The translations under genes and the position numbers were made by a program. The notes below the pieces were generated by a model. It saw nothing but the letters and a program-made list of their open reading frames with translations, searched no databases and was not told the origin of the DNA. Shown one piece after another: positions 51,501 to 61,061 of a stretch of DNA of 64,000 nt (position 1 is its first letter; every line of letters begins with the position of its first letter). Source of the stretch: Ogataea parapolymorpha DL-1 (Eukaryota; Ascomycota; Pichiomycetes; Pichiales; Pichiaceae); assembly GCF_000187245.1 (NCBI RefSeq), contig NC_027863.1, forward strand, positions 742,735 through 806,734. The letters run 5' to 3'.

Positions 51501-52733
51501 GCCACGGCATACGAACTGCCGGAAACTCGCGAGAAATCGCTGGTGTCTGGAACACTGATCTCCCGGCTCGTGGAGCACAAGGCGGCCATCACGGGCCTCG
51601 AAGTTTCTCCAGACCACAAGTTTTTCGTCTCCAGCGACGAGTCCGGCGAGCTCAAGCTGTGGGATTCTGCGCGACTCGAGACAAACGTCACCGGGTCGTC
51701 GACGCTGGCCGTTAACCTGGAATCACCAATTGTGGCTATTAAATTTATGCCAAATAGATACTGTCTCGCGGTAGCCACCAAGGACGGCTACATTAAGATT
51801 TTTCGAATTGAGTTTGCAAATACGCACAGACGGCACTCGTCCGCCAAAACGAGCCTCATCAGACACTACAAGCTCGACAGGACCGACAGGTATGCACTGC
51901 AGCTCGGGTTCTGCTGGCGGGCTGAAAAACCGCTTCTGGTGGCCACCACGCCAACATCCAAGCTTCTTGGCCTTGATGTACGCACCATGAAGCCTGTTTT
52001 TTCGCTGCAGTGCAACCTGTCGCACGGGATCCCGACCGCGCTCGCCGTGGACGAGTCGCAGGGCTGGGCCGTTGTCGGCACGTCAAAGGGTATCTTGGAC
52101 CTGTGGGACTTGAACTTTGAGATCTCACTGAAGAGCGCAAAATTCCGCGGATCGAGCTTCCCGATCCACCGCATCGAGACTTTGCCGTCAGAGTACTCGC
52201 CGAACGGCAGAAAGTCCAGATACATAGCCGTGATTGGCGGCTCTGGCGACGCAGACGTCACTGTCTGGGACGTGGCACGCCTGCAGCCGCGACAGGTTTT
52301 CTGCTGCTCCAGCGTGTCCTCCACGATCGAAACGTACATCGTGACCGAGCTGGGCAACGAGAACGATTCGCTGGACGACCAGCTGGCGCAGCTCGAGCTT
52401 TCTGATGAGCTAATCACCGCCGACAAAAGCTGCACAGCCTTGAAATGTGCGGGCGGGGTGATGGTGAGCGCTGCGGCAGACAACCAGCTGACTGTGTGGG
52501 ACCTTGGCGAGCCCGAGCGGTCGTGTTTGGTGGGGAACGTCGCGGCGGCGTCTTTTGTGGCTACACAGATCAACTCGAACCTCATGTTTGTGAGCGAGCG
52601 ACGCACAGACCAGAAACGCACGGCCGCGGCGGTCGGCCACCGCGACCGGGTGCTACACATTGCGTGGGTGTGTCTGCCGTACGAGATGCTCGTCAGCGGC
52701 GACCGCAGCGGCACCATCAACGTGTATAGGTGA
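48549..52733 (+). CDS. VPS15: Vps15 regulatory kinase of the Vps34 PI 3-kinase complex
   Basis: Membrane-anchored pseudokinase-like subunit that activates Vps34 for autophagy and endosomal sorting. The 1394-residue product (1454 in S. cerevisiae) starts [10 protein letters not shown], with Gly2 as the N-myristoylation site, then a kinase domain (about 20-300) with the Vps15-specific catalytic loop [18 protein letters not shown] and [25 protein letters not shown] (Asp-Phe-Ala in place of DFG), AERF-type APERFL, HEAT repeats (about 350-730; [24 protein letters not shown] is typical) and C-terminal WD40 repeats (about 1005-1394; ending [14 protein letters not shown]). HGD for HRD and DFA for DFG are normal for Vps15. 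YMR1, which removes the product of Vps34-Vps15, is also in this window. Confidence 0.96.
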   Translation: [1394 protein letters not shown]

Positions 52734-52883
52734 TGAACTGGAGACCTGGGTCTGATGTCATGATTGAGATGAGTACAGTAAAGGCAGGCTAATCACAGAA
52801 ATCGGCTTATGTAGAATGGAGCATGATAAAAAAGATTTCAAGATTATTTATATTTGCTGGCTGTGCAATTATTTATCTAATTT

Positions 52884-54668
52884 ATGTCCGCCAGCGAGTT
52901 TGAGTACGAGTCTGAGGAAGAGTACGCGAGCTCTGTGTCGTTCGACGAGCTTGAGGCGCTGTCTCTGACAGATTCTGTGCACTACACGCACAAGAACAGA
53001 CAGACGGCGAACGGCCTGAGCACGCATCGCATGCGGTACAAGCCCGTGGAGGCGGACGAGATCGAGGGCCAGCTCAAGGCGCATATCAGGGACGTCGACA
53101 GCATTCTGCAGATCGGCGAGGACGACTGCGCCGTGCTGATGCTCAAGTACGAGTGGAACGAGCAGAAGCTGCTGGAGGACTTCACTACAAAAGAGCCGGG
53201 TAACCTGCGTCGAGAGTGCGGGCTCGCGACAGACACGGGGGTGGTGTCTGGGCTGGTGGAGACGGCCGGGCCGGAGTTTATGTGTGCGATCTGCTGCAGC
53301 GAGGGCCCCGTCGAAACGTTCCGGCTCTCGTGGTGTGATCATCGATACTGCGTGGATTGCTATGTGCGCTATGTTAGAGGCAGCCAGACCGGGCTGGTGA
53401 AGTGTCCCGACACTGCTTGTCGTCTGTATGTGCGGCCGGGCGAGCTGGCGCAGCTGAGTGCGATTGACGAGCAGAGAGCGCTGCAAAAGGAAGAGCAAGA
53501 GCGGCAGGAACAGAGACAGAACTTGGGTGGTCCGTTGACCTCGGAGCAAATCATGGCCAAATACCAGAAAGTGGCAAGCGAGAGTTCTGACGAGGAGGAT
53601 GCAGAGTCTGAGGACGGCGAGGAGAGCACCGACGACGCGCTGTTCAATTTCCACGAGCGCCATATTCGACAACAGCGGCTCGAAAAACAGGAACGGCGCA
53701 ACAAAGTGCTTCTGTCGCGCTATTGGTACGCGGTGGTACTCCAGTACACAAAGAAGCATGCCCGGACGTTTAGAAACTGTCCCGCTGTCGACTGCGAGTG
53801 TTTCATCGAGTACAGGGGGTTCGATTCGGACGTGATCAGCTCTGTGGAGGAGTACGTCGCACACAAGTATATCCCCATCGTGCAGTGTGCCAATGGACAT
53901 CGGTTCTGCTTTGCGTGCACGAGCGAGGACCATGCGCCAGCCACGTGTGCTGTGGTTCGTAAATGGATCCAGACCTGTGCAGACGAGACTGAGACGTCGC
54001 ATTGGATCACGGCAAACACTAAGGACTGTCCCAAATGTTCTTCGCCAATTGAGAAAAACGGAGGCTGCAACCACATGACCTGCGGAGAGTGCCACTACCA
54101 GTTCTGTTGGATCTGTCTGGGCGATTGGAGTCGTCACAAAAACAACTTTGTGTGCACAAGCTTCGACGACGAAGAAGCCAAGAAGGAGCGCGAGAAACAG
54201 GAAACGTCACGAGTGTCGCTCAAAAAATACCTGTTTTATTTCGACCTGTTTGAGATCCACCGCGTCTCACTTAAAAAAGACACAGAGTTTCTTGCCAAGC
54301 TGGAGTACAAAGTCCAGGAAATACAGCAACGGGCTAAAGTGTCGTGGATCGAGGCCCACTTTTACCGCGAGTCGATCGATACCCTGCTGAGATGCCGTAT
54401 CACGCTGATGTGGTCGTATGCCCTAATGTTCTATCTCGAAAGCTCAAAGGAGAAGGGCATGCTGGAGAAAACACAGAGTAACCTTTCCAATCATGTGGAA
54501 GCCCTCTCCAAACTGTTCGAGATCACCCCAACAGAGAACGTGATCAAAAAGAAGGAAATGTTCCTCACCAAAGCTAATGCTCTTAAAACCTCACACGAGA
54601 AATGCATTGAAATATTTATGGAATCGCTGGTACTCAACCGTATCAAGTTTGTTTCCGATATCGAATAG
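52884..54668 (+). CDS. HEL1: RBR-type E3 ubiquitin ligase, Ariadne/Hel1-like
   Basis: RING-between-RING ligase of the Ariadne group; S. cerevisiae Hel1 was linked to degradation of excess histones. The 594-residue product (551 in S. cerevisiae) has an acidic N-terminus, the UBA-like helix DVDSILQIGEDDCAVLMLKYEWNEQKLLEDF, RING1 (CAICCSEGPVETF ... WCDHRYCVDCY), an IBR domain (NCPAVDCECF ... CANGHRFCFACTSEDHAP) and RING2 (CPKCSSPIEKNGGCNHMTCGECHYQFCWICLGDW as separate short motifs), with the likely catalytic Cys395 in GGCNHM. An acidic insert (SESSDEEDAESEDGEESTDD, within about 230-255) sits between RING1 and IBR. The Ariadne C-terminal helical domain follows. A tRNA-like B-box sequence near 53818 is coincidental. 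Convergent with GLC3, 20 nt apart. Confidence 0.92.
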   Translation: MSASEFEYESEEEYASSVSFDELEALSLTDSVHYTHKNRQTANGLSTHRMRYKPVEADEIEGQLKAHIRDVDSILQIGEDDCAVLMLKYEWNEQKLLEDFTTKEPGNLRRECGLATDTGVVSGLVETAGPEFMCAICCSEGPVETFRLSWCDHRYCVDCYVRYVRGSQTGLVKCPDTACRLYVRPGELAQLSAIDEQRALQKEEQERQEQRQNLGGPLTSEQIMAKYQKVASESSDEEDAESEDGEESTDDALFNFHERHIRQQRLEKQERRNKVLLSRYWYAVVLQYTKKHARTFRNCPAVDCECFIEYRGFDSDVISSVEEYVAHKYIPIVQCANGHRFCFACTSEDHAPATCAVVRKWIQTCADETETSHWITANTKDCPKCSSPIEKNGGCNHMTCGECHYQFCWICLGDWSRHKNNFVCTSFDDEEAKKEREKQETSRVSLKKYLFYFDLFEIHRVSLKKDTEFLAKLEYKVQEIQQRAKVSWIEAHFYRESIDTLLRCRITLMWSYALMFYLESSKEKGMLEKTQSNLSNHVEALSKLFEITPTENVIKKKEMFLTKANALKTSHEKCIEIFMESLVLNRIKFVSDIE

Positions 54669-54688
54669 CAATGACTGGCATGAGGTGC

Positions 54689-56755
54689 TCACTTGATCTC
54701 GCTGTCCAAAGCAAGAACCAGGGCGCACCGCGAAGGTAGATAAACCTGAATATAATTCTTTCTGTTATTCCATGGGAATTCAGTGGTGAAAAATACAGAT
54801 TTGGACTCGTCGATACGGCCATGTCCGCCATATTCGGAACGGTCTGAGTTTAATATGATCTTGTAGCACCCTGGAGTCTCGACACCAACCCTGTAATCAG
54901 TAAAAGATTGCGTGGGATGGAAGTTGAACAAGAACAGCTTGTTGTTCCGCTCGTAAACCAGCACCTTGTCTACCTCATTTTTCAGAGACACGTACGCCGG
55001 CTCGGAATTCAGCCAAGTGTATTTCGACTCTGTGGTGTTCATTGCTTTGTCAAACTGGTACAAAAATTTGTATCTCAGCAAATCGTCCTTAATCAGATTG
55101 AATTGTCTTCTTGCGTAGTGGTACGACTCGCCGTTTCCTTGACGAGGGAAATCCAGCCATTCTGGATGACCAAACTCGTTACCCTCAAAATTCAAGTACG
55201 CTTCTCCACCAAGCGATTGCGTGACCAGCCTGATCATCTTGTGCAGCTGAATGCCGCGATCAACAACAGGGGTAAGTTCAGTAAGAACAGACATGTTAGT
55301 GTACATTTGAGCGTCCATGAGCCAAAATGCCAGCGTCTTGTCTCCGACAAGGGCCTGGTCATGAGACTCTGCATATGCAATACATTTTTCCTTGTATCTT
55401 CTGTTGGTAAGAGTGTGCGCAATGGCAGCGATATCCCAGTCTTCGTCTCTTAAATGCTTGAGGATCTTGATCCACATGTCTGGAATCGACATTGCAAGCC
55501 TGTAATCAAATCCAACACCTCCAATTGAACGAGGCATACACAAGGTTGGATAACCGGACACGTCCTCTGCCACCGTCGTGATAGTACAGTTTTCGAGCTC
55601 TCCGTATTGACGGCAAAGGTCGTTTGCGAGCATCATGTATGTGAGAGACTCCTTGTCCACTGATCCATTGGGGCTCAGATACTCATTGTAGTCTCCAGAG
55701 AAGCCTTCGCCAATTCCGTGATGAACGTACAGCATGCTGGTGACACCATCGAACCGGAACCCGTCGAACTTGTACTCTTGTAAGTAGAATTTGAGGTTGC
55801 TGAGCAGGAACCTCAGTGTCTCATAGCTGCCGTAGTTGAACAGTCTCGAGTCCCACTGGTCGTGAACACCCTTCCCACCGCTGTGGAAGTAGCAGTAGTC
55901 AGTGCCGTCAAACATGTTAAGTCCGTCCTCAACATTTTTAGACGCGTGAGAGTGCACCACGTCGAGAAGAACACGGATACCCATGCTGTGTGCCGTATCG
56001 ATGAGCTCCTTCAGCTCCTCTGGGGTTCCAAACCGCGAGCTGATCGCGTAGAACGACGTGACCTGATAGCCGAAAGAAGCGTAGTATGCATGTTCCATGA
56101 CAGACATGAGCTGGACGGTGTTGTAGCCCAGGTCCTTGATCATGGGCAGCACGTTGGCAGTGAACTCCTTGTAGGTGCCAACGCGCGGTTCAGGAGTCGA
56201 GATGCCGACGTGTGCTTCGTAAATTTTGAGCGACTGCGGCAGAGGCGGTCTTGGATGCTTGAACTCGTAGTCTGTTGGGGGGTTCCAGAAACGAGCCTCG
56301 TAGGCCGGATTATTGTACTCCTTGGGTGGCGCAGTAGCGCGCAAAATGTACGGCGACAGCCGCGCAACCTTGGAGCCATCAGGCAGCGTGAGTAAAATCT
56401 TGACCCTCGAATTGTGCGGGATAGCAGGTTTCCCATCGACAGGAGGCAGCACAATGTTGAAGAACCCGTAATTGTCCTTTGTCATGACGTCCTTGTCGTG
56501 TTGCCAGTCGTTGTAGTCGCCGATCACGCACGCTGCGACGGCATTGGGTGCATACTCTTTGTAGGAAATCGAGTTGTCAGGGTTGACATGGAACCCCAGT
56601 TTTTGATAAGAGTCTGCGAACTTGAGCAGCCCGCCCTCGTTTTTCTGCAGCACCTGAAGCCAATTGTCGGCGAGCTTGCGCCGATGGTCAATTTCGGCAG
56701 CAAATGGCTCAAGCCAGGGATCGATCTGCAGTAGGGGGGCAATCGTGGAGGACAT
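54689..56755 (-). CDS. GLC3: Glycogen branching enzyme
   Basis: 1,4-alpha-glucan branching enzyme (GH13) making the alpha-1,6 branches of glycogen. The 688-residue product (704 in S. cerevisiae) has an N-terminal CBM48-type domain ([21 protein letters not shown]), then the (beta/alpha)8 barrel with the GH13 regions: [25 protein letters not shown] with the catalytic Asp, [11 protein letters not shown] with the catalytic Glu, and [14 protein letters not shown] with the transition-state His/Asp. [20 protein letters not shown] is a branching-enzyme signature. The C-terminal beta domain ends [11 protein letters not shown]. The start is the ATG at 56755 ([12 protein letters not shown]); the frame upstream has no ATG. 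Shares a 196-nt divergent promoter with RPL4. Confidence 0.96.
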   Translation of the reverse strand: MSSTIAPLLQIDPWLEPFAAEIDHRRKLADNWLQVLQKNEGGLLKFADSYQKLGFHVNPDNSISYKEYAPNAVAACVIGDYNDWQHDKDVMTKDNYGFFNIVLPPVDGKPAIPHNSRVKILLTLPDGSKVARLSPYILRATAPPKEYNNPAYEARFWNPPTDYEFKHPRPPLPQSLKIYEAHVGISTPEPRVGTYKEFTANVLPMIKDLGYNTVQLMSVMEHAYYASFGYQVTSFYAISSRFGTPEELKELIDTAHSMGIRVLLDVVHSHASKNVEDGLNMFDGTDYCYFHSGGKGVHDQWDSRLFNYGSYETLRFLLSNLKFYLQEYKFDGFRFDGVTSMLYVHHGIGEGFSGDYNEYLSPNGSVDKESLTYMMLANDLCRQYGELENCTITTVAEDVSGYPTLCMPRSIGGVGFDYRLAMSIPDMWIKILKHLRDEDWDIAAIAHTLTNRRYKEKCIAYAESHDQALVGDKTLAFWLMDAQMYTNMSVLTELTPVVDRGIQLHKMIRLVTQSLGGEAYLNFEGNEFGHPEWLDFPRQGNGESYHYARRQFNLIKDDLLRYKFLYQFDKAMNTTESKYTWLNSEPAYVSLKNEVDKVLVYERNNKLFLFNFHPTQSFTDYRVGVETPGCYKIILNSDRSEYGGHGRIDESKSVFFTTEFPWNNRKNYIQVYLPSRCALVLALDSEIK

Positions 56756-56857
56756 GTTAAATGGTGCAGGAAACAAAGGACGTCAGCTTATTTTGTGCCC
56801 CAGGTGCGAGGGGGACGACAATTGGGAAGAGGGAATTTGGATGTTGGGGGGGGTGGG

Positions 56858-56867
56858 TTACCCGGCC
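56858..56867 (+). promoter_or_regulatory. Reb1-like TTACCCGGCC between GLC3 and RPL4
   Basis: TTACCCGGCC, 85-94 nt before the RPL4 ATG and preceded by a G-rich tract (GGGGGGGG near 56846-56853). Reb1-type general factors commonly open promoters of highly expressed divergent gene pairs. Third copy of this ten-mer in intergenic DNA here. Confidence 0.55.
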
Positions 56868-56951
56868 GCGCAGATGCGGATTTGGCACGCTGCACGACCA
56901 CAAAATATTTGAATCAATTTTTTCACTCTGAATTTTCATCATTTTTTAACC

Positions 56952-58025
56952 ATGTCCACTCCTCAAGTTTCCGTCGTCAGCCTCGACGGCAAGGCCACTT
57001 CCAGCTCTCTGCCGCTCCCAGCCGTGTTCAAGGCTCCTATCAGACCAGACATTGTCCACTCCGTCTTCACCAGAGTCAACAAGAACAAGAGACAGGCTTA
57101 CGCCGTCGCTGAGAACGCTGGTCACCAGACCTCTGCCGAGTCCTGGGGTACCGGTAGAGCCGTTGCCAGAATCCCAAGAGTTGGCGGTGGTGGAACCCAC
57201 AGATCCGGCCAAGCTGCTTTCGGTAACATGTGCAGAGGCGGTCGTATGTTCGCTCCAACCAAGATCTGGAGAAGATGGCACGTCAAGGTCAATCTCAACG
57301 AGAAGAGATACGCCACTGCTTCTGCCATTGCTGCCACTGCTGTGCAATCTCTTGTTCTGGCCAGAGGCCACAGAGTCGAGGAAATTCCTCAGATTCCATT
57401 GGTTGTCTCTTCCGACCTTGAGTCCGTCACCAAGACCAAGGAGGCTGTTGCTGTCCTGAAGGCTGTCGGTGCCCACAAGGACGTCGTCAAGGTCATCAAG
57501 TCCAAGAAGATGAGAGCCGGTAAGGGTAAGCTGAGAGGCAGAAGATTCACCCAAAGAAGAGGTCCATTGATTGTCTACGGCGAGGACAAGGGTCTTGTCA
57601 AGGCTTTCAGAAACCTGCCAGGTGTCGAGACCGCTCCAGTCACCGCTCTGGGTCTGTTGCAACTGGCTCCAGGTGCCCACTTGGGAAGATTTGTCATCTG
57701 GACCGAGTCTGCCTTTGCTGCTCTGGACTCTGTCTACCAGTCCAAATCCGGCTACGCTCTGCCAGCCAACATTGTCTCCAACACGGACGTCACCAGATTG
57801 ATTAATTCCGCTGAGATCCAGGCTGTTGTTAGACCGGCTGGCCAGGCCACCCAGAAGAGAACTCACGTTCTGAAGAAGAACCCATTGAAGAACAAGCAGG
57901 TTCTGCTGAGACTCAACCCATACGCCAAGGCATTCTCCGAGAAGAAGCTTGGATCTGCCAAGGCCGACAACAAGCCAGGCAAGCCATCTAAGGGCCAGTT
58001 CTTGGACGTGTTGAGAAGTAACTAG
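56952..58025 (+). CDS. RPL4: Ribosomal protein uL4 (L4), large subunit
   Basis: Core 60S protein lining the peptide exit tunnel. The 357-residue product (362 in S. cerevisiae) reads [32 protein letters not shown] at the start, with the tunnel loop region [52 protein letters not shown] as its best conserved part (given here only as a position: residues about 57-108), then [14 protein letters not shown] and [16 protein letters not shown]. Codon use is extremely biased (AGA for Arg, AAG for Lys, GTC/GCC), the strongest in the window, as expected for a highly expressed gene. No intron is present, unlike many yeast RP genes. Confidence 0.97.
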   Translation: MSTPQVSVVSLDGKATSSSLPLPAVFKAPIRPDIVHSVFTRVNKNKRQAYAVAENAGHQTSAESWGTGRAVARIPRVGGGGTHRSGQAAFGNMCRGGRMFAPTKIWRRWHVKVNLNEKRYATASAIAATAVQSLVLARGHRVEEIPQIPLVVSSDLESVTKTKEAVAVLKAVGAHKDVVKVIKSKKMRAGKGKLRGRRFTQRRGPLIVYGEDKGLVKAFRNLPGVETAPVTALGLLQLAPGAHLGRFVIWTESAFAALDSVYQSKSGYALPANIVSNTDVTRLINSAEIQAVVRPAGQATQKRTHVLKKNPLKNKQVLLRLNPYAKAFSEKKLGSAKADNKPGKPSKGQFLDVLRSN

Positions 58026-58140
58026 GTAACTAGGCTACGTAGACACCAAAAATTTAAATTTTTCAATTTAAACAAATAAATAAAAAAAACATATTGCCGC
58101 AGCCCCGGCGGTTCCCCAGACCACACCTACCACCGCATCC

Positions 58141-59316
58141 ATGACCAAACGTCTTCCCCTCGAGGTCAAGCTCTCGCGCAAGGCCACGCGCGTCGCCTGC
58201 GAGTTCTGCCACCGCAAGCACCTCCAGTGCAATGATGCGCGCCCGTGCGCGAACTGCACCAAGCGGGGGCTCGCAGACTCGTGCCGGGACTCGGTGCGCA
58301 AGAAAAAAAGCGTCTACAGAGACGGCTCACGCACGCAGTCGAGCAGACAGTCGTCTGTGGCGTCGCAGGACGCGCCGCTCGAAGGCTTTGACTCGCTGCC
58401 CTTCGTGTTTGCCCCGGACCCGCGCAACTTTGAGTCGACGATGGCCAACGACGAGTACGCGCAGCTGACCGACCTGCTCAACACAAACCCGCCCTCGCCT
58501 ACGGACGACTTTGTCGATTTCGAGGAGGACAAGGAGTTTCGGCCGTTCATCGAGATCAACATCGAGACGCTGACGATGCGGTCGTCGTACCCGAACAACG
58601 AGACCCCGAACTCGTACGTGTACAACGAGTGGCACTCGGCGATGCCGAACCTTGCCCGCGAGGTGCCCGCGGTGCCCGAGCAGGACGAATTCTACGTCGC
58701 GCCGATCCTGGTGCGCCAGCACGTGAAGCACCCAGACGATATTTATTTGACCCAGCTGATCAAGCCGTACCGGTATCCTCGCGCGTACCACGCACTGATC
58801 TCGTACTTGAAGCAGCGGTTCAGCAAGGGCCAGCTGATCGAGATTGCCAAGTGCATGGCCAAGTACAGGCCGTCGTTCATTTCTGCCACCAAATCGCTGC
58901 ATGAGAACGATCTGCTGTTCACAGAGCACTCGTTCCAGCGGTCGCTGCTGGAATACGAGCATCTGATTGCGCTATCACCGTCGCCGATCGCAATCTGGCG
59001 CCGCACGGGCGAGATCGTCGCGCTCACAGACACGTTTGCCGTCATGACGGGCTACTCGCGCAAGGCGCTGCTGTCGAAACGCACTTTCATTGTCGAGCTG
59101 ATGGACGACGAGAGCACGATCAAGTACTTCCGCAGCTTCAGCGAGCTGGCGTTTGGCGACCTCAACGCTACGTACCTCACCGACTGCAACCTGCGCAAGG
59201 CGGAGGATCGCAACTACCTACGCTGCTGCTGCATCTGGACCATCAAGCGCGACGTGTTCGACATCCCGATGCTCATTGTCGGGCAGTTTTTACCGGTCTT
59301 GGATAGGGTTTCGTAG
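58141..59316 (+). CDS. Zn2Cys6 regulator with PAS domain, Ert1/Rds2/AcuK type
   Basis: Zinc-cluster factors of this subfamily (Ert1, Rds2, Gsm1; AcuK/AcuM in Aspergillus) control gluconeogenesis and growth on ethanol or other non-fermentable carbon. The 391-residue product has its cluster at 20-48, ACEFCHRKHLQCNDARPC then ANCTKRGLADSCRD, with spacing CX2CX6CX5CX2CX8C, the Ert1/AcuK pattern. A PAS domain (about 285-375) reads LIALSPSPIAIWRRTGEIVALTDTF and continues GYSRKALL and FIVELMDDES; this also is shared by the subfamily. It is shorter than Ert1 (529) and Rds2 (446), mostly by a smaller middle region. Which of the paralogues it is cannot be settled by eye. GC content and G/C-ending codons are clearly higher here than in the first half of the window. 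Confidence 0.83.
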   Translation: MTKRLPLEVKLSRKATRVACEFCHRKHLQCNDARPCANCTKRGLADSCRDSVRKKKSVYRDGSRTQSSRQSSVASQDAPLEGFDSLPFVFAPDPRNFESTMANDEYAQLTDLLNTNPPSPTDDFVDFEEDKEFRPFIEINIETLTMRSSYPNNETPNSYVYNEWHSAMPNLAREVPAVPEQDEFYVAPILVRQHVKHPDDIYLTQLIKPYRYPRAYHALISYLKQRFSKGQLIEIAKCMAKYRPSFISATKSLHENDLLFTEHSFQRSLLEYEHLIALSPSPIAIWRRTGEIVALTDTFAVMTGYSRKALLSKRTFIVELMDDESTIKYFRSFSELAFGDLNATYLTDCNLRKAEDRNYLRCCCIWTIKRDVFDIPMLIVGQFLPVLDRVS

Positions 59317-59330
59317 ATCTATATAACTAC

Positions 59331-61061
59331 CTAATTTGATTCCAGGATCTGCCCGAAAAGCTTGCCCGCAGCCACCACCTCCTCGTCAAAGTACCGCCGC
59401 CCGACCAGCTGGTAGCAGATCGGAGCGCCGTGAACGAGCTCCGGCTTGTACTTGGCGTGCTCGATCGCCTCGATCGTCGACCGCGGCGTGTACTCCAGCT
59501 TCGTGTCGACGTTTTGGTCCGCATACAGCCCCGTCGGAGCCGTCAAACCGGGCAAGTCCAGCAGGTTGAAGTGCGAGGTGTAGCCCCAGTAGTAAGGGCC
59601 CTCGACGCCGTCCTGGACACACACCGGGGCTGTGCCGCAGTAGTTCGGGCACAGGATGAAGTCGACCTTGTTCTGGACGAAATAGTCGTTGTACAGTTTC
59701 CGCAGCCTGTCACGCTGGTAGTTGAGCTCTCTGTTCTCGGTGATGGACAGCGCACGGTCGCCTTGCCCGAACGAGAGTGCCCATTTAGTGAGCGGCAGCA
59801 GTGGCTCGCCCGATGGCCGTAGCATCTCCTTCTGCGCGTGGTTGCCGTCGCAGCTGTACAGCAGATTAGCCACCTCGTAGAGTTTGTCCGTCTCGAGCGG
59901 CTGGAACTCGATCACGTTGACGCCCGCCTGCTGGAGCTTGCCCACAGTGTGCTTGAGACCGCGGACAACCGGTGGCAGCGGTCTCACGAGCCCGTCGTCG
60001 TACATCACGGCGACCGTCAGCGTCTGCGGCTCAGGAACGGCGACCTGGCGCCATGGAATCGGCAGCGACCACGGGTCCAGGTCCCACGGCTTGCCCGCGT
60101 TGATGTACGCGCGCATGAACAGCTCGATGTCGTCGACGCTGCTGGCGAGCGGGCCGGCGACAGCGACGATCGACTCCTGGCCTTTGCCCGACGAGACGCC
60201 GCCGAACGTCGAGATCCGTCTCGAGGTCGGACGCAGGCCGTACACGCCAGAGAACGCGGCCGGCGCACGGATTGAGCCGCCGATGTCGGTGCCCACGCCC
60301 AGCGGCGACGCCCGCGAGCCCACGCTGGCGCCTTCGCCACCCGACGACCCGCCCGCCGTCAAGAGCGAGTTGTGCGGGTTGCGCGTGCGCCCGACAATGT
60401 TGTTGTTGGAGTCCAGGTGCATCAGCGTCTGTGGCTCGTTCGTGCGCACGTAGAACACAGCGCCCAGGTTCCGCAGCACCTGCACCGTCACGGCGTCCTC
60501 TTTAGGCACGTTGTCCAGCCACGCGACCCAGCCACCGTGTGTGATCTTGCCCGCGTACCCGATCTGCTCTTTGAGCGAGATCGGAATGCCGTGCAGCGGG
60601 CCTGCCAGCTTTCCGTGGACAGCGAGGTACTCGTCCAGCTGCTTGGCTCGTTGCAGCGCCTCGTGCACAAAGAACTCACACGCAAAGTTGGTTAGCTGGT
60701 GCGCGATCACGGCCCGGTGCGCAAACGCCTTCAGCACCGCCACGGCAGACAGCTGTCTAGCTTCCATCTTGCGCAGCAGCTCGGTAGCAGACGACTCGGT
60801 GATCTCGCGCTCCGCTGGAGTCAGGTGTTTGGTCTCTTTGAGGAATTGGACCGTGCTGAAACTGCTCTCGTCAAGATCGGCAGGAATTTCGGACTCGGGC
60901 AACTTGTACTCCGCCGGCAGAGAGTCCGCCAGAGCCTGGCGGTACGCGGCGATCTTGGGCTTCCAGGACTCGAACAATTGCGGGTCCGACACGTCGTCCG
61001 TGAACTTGTACAGGGATTCGATATTGGCAGGGGCAGACACAGACAAAGGCAGAGACACCAT
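59331..61061 (-). CDS. Amidase-signature family amidase (acetamidase/Amd2 type)
   Basis: Hydrolyses short amides to acid and ammonia; fungal acetamidases (AmdS) and yeast Amd2 belong here. The 576-residue product holds the amidase signature with a complete Ser-cis-Ser-Lys triad: Lys164 in GIPISLKEQIG, Ser239 in AGGSSGGEGA and Ser263 in VGTDIGGSIRAP; the spacings of 75 and 24 residues match the family. LTAGGSSGGEGASVGSRASPLGVG is the core strand-turn. The N-terminal 90 residues are the acetamidase-type extension (FESWKPKIAAYRQAL). No signal peptide, so cytosolic. GATAAG sites in the promoter suggest nitrogen control. It is divergent from a zinc-cluster regulator gene over 304 nt, as happens for pathway-specific regulators. 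Confidence 0.9.
   Translation of the reverse strand: MVSLPLSVSAPANIESLYKFTDDVSDPQLFESWKPKIAAYRQALADSLPAEYKLPESEIPADLDESSFSTVQFLKETKHLTPAEREITESSATELLRKMEARQLSAVAVLKAFAHRAVIAHQLTNFACEFFVHEALQRAKQLDEYLAVHGKLAGPLHGIPISLKEQIGYAGKITHGGWVAWLDNVPKEDAVTVQVLRNLGAVFYVRTNEPQTLMHLDSNNNIVGRTRNPHNSLLTAGGSSGGEGASVGSRASPLGVGTDIGGSIRAPAAFSGVYGLRPTSRRISTFGGVSSGKGQESIVAVAGPLASSVDDIELFMRAYINAGKPWDLDPWSLPIPWRQVAVPEPQTLTVAVMYDDGLVRPLPPVVRGLKHTVGKLQQAGVNVIEFQPLETDKLYEVANLLYSCDGNHAQKEMLRPSGEPLLPLTKWALSFGQGDRALSITENRELNYQRDRLRKLYNDYFVQNKVDFILCPNYCGTAPVCVQDGVEGPYYWGYTSHFNLLDLPGLTAPTGLYADQNVDTKLEYTPRSTIEAIEHAKYKPELVHGAPICYQLVGRRYFDEEVVAAGKLFGQILESN

Noticed and set aside
53818..53828. GGTTCGATTCG, resembling a tRNA B box
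   Set aside because: It lies inside the HEL1 IBR coding region, with no A box or cloverleaf at the right distance.
52869..54137. 422-codon minus-strand frame opposite HEL1
   Set aside because: Antisense shadow of the Cys/Glu-rich RBR gene; contains no recognisable domain.
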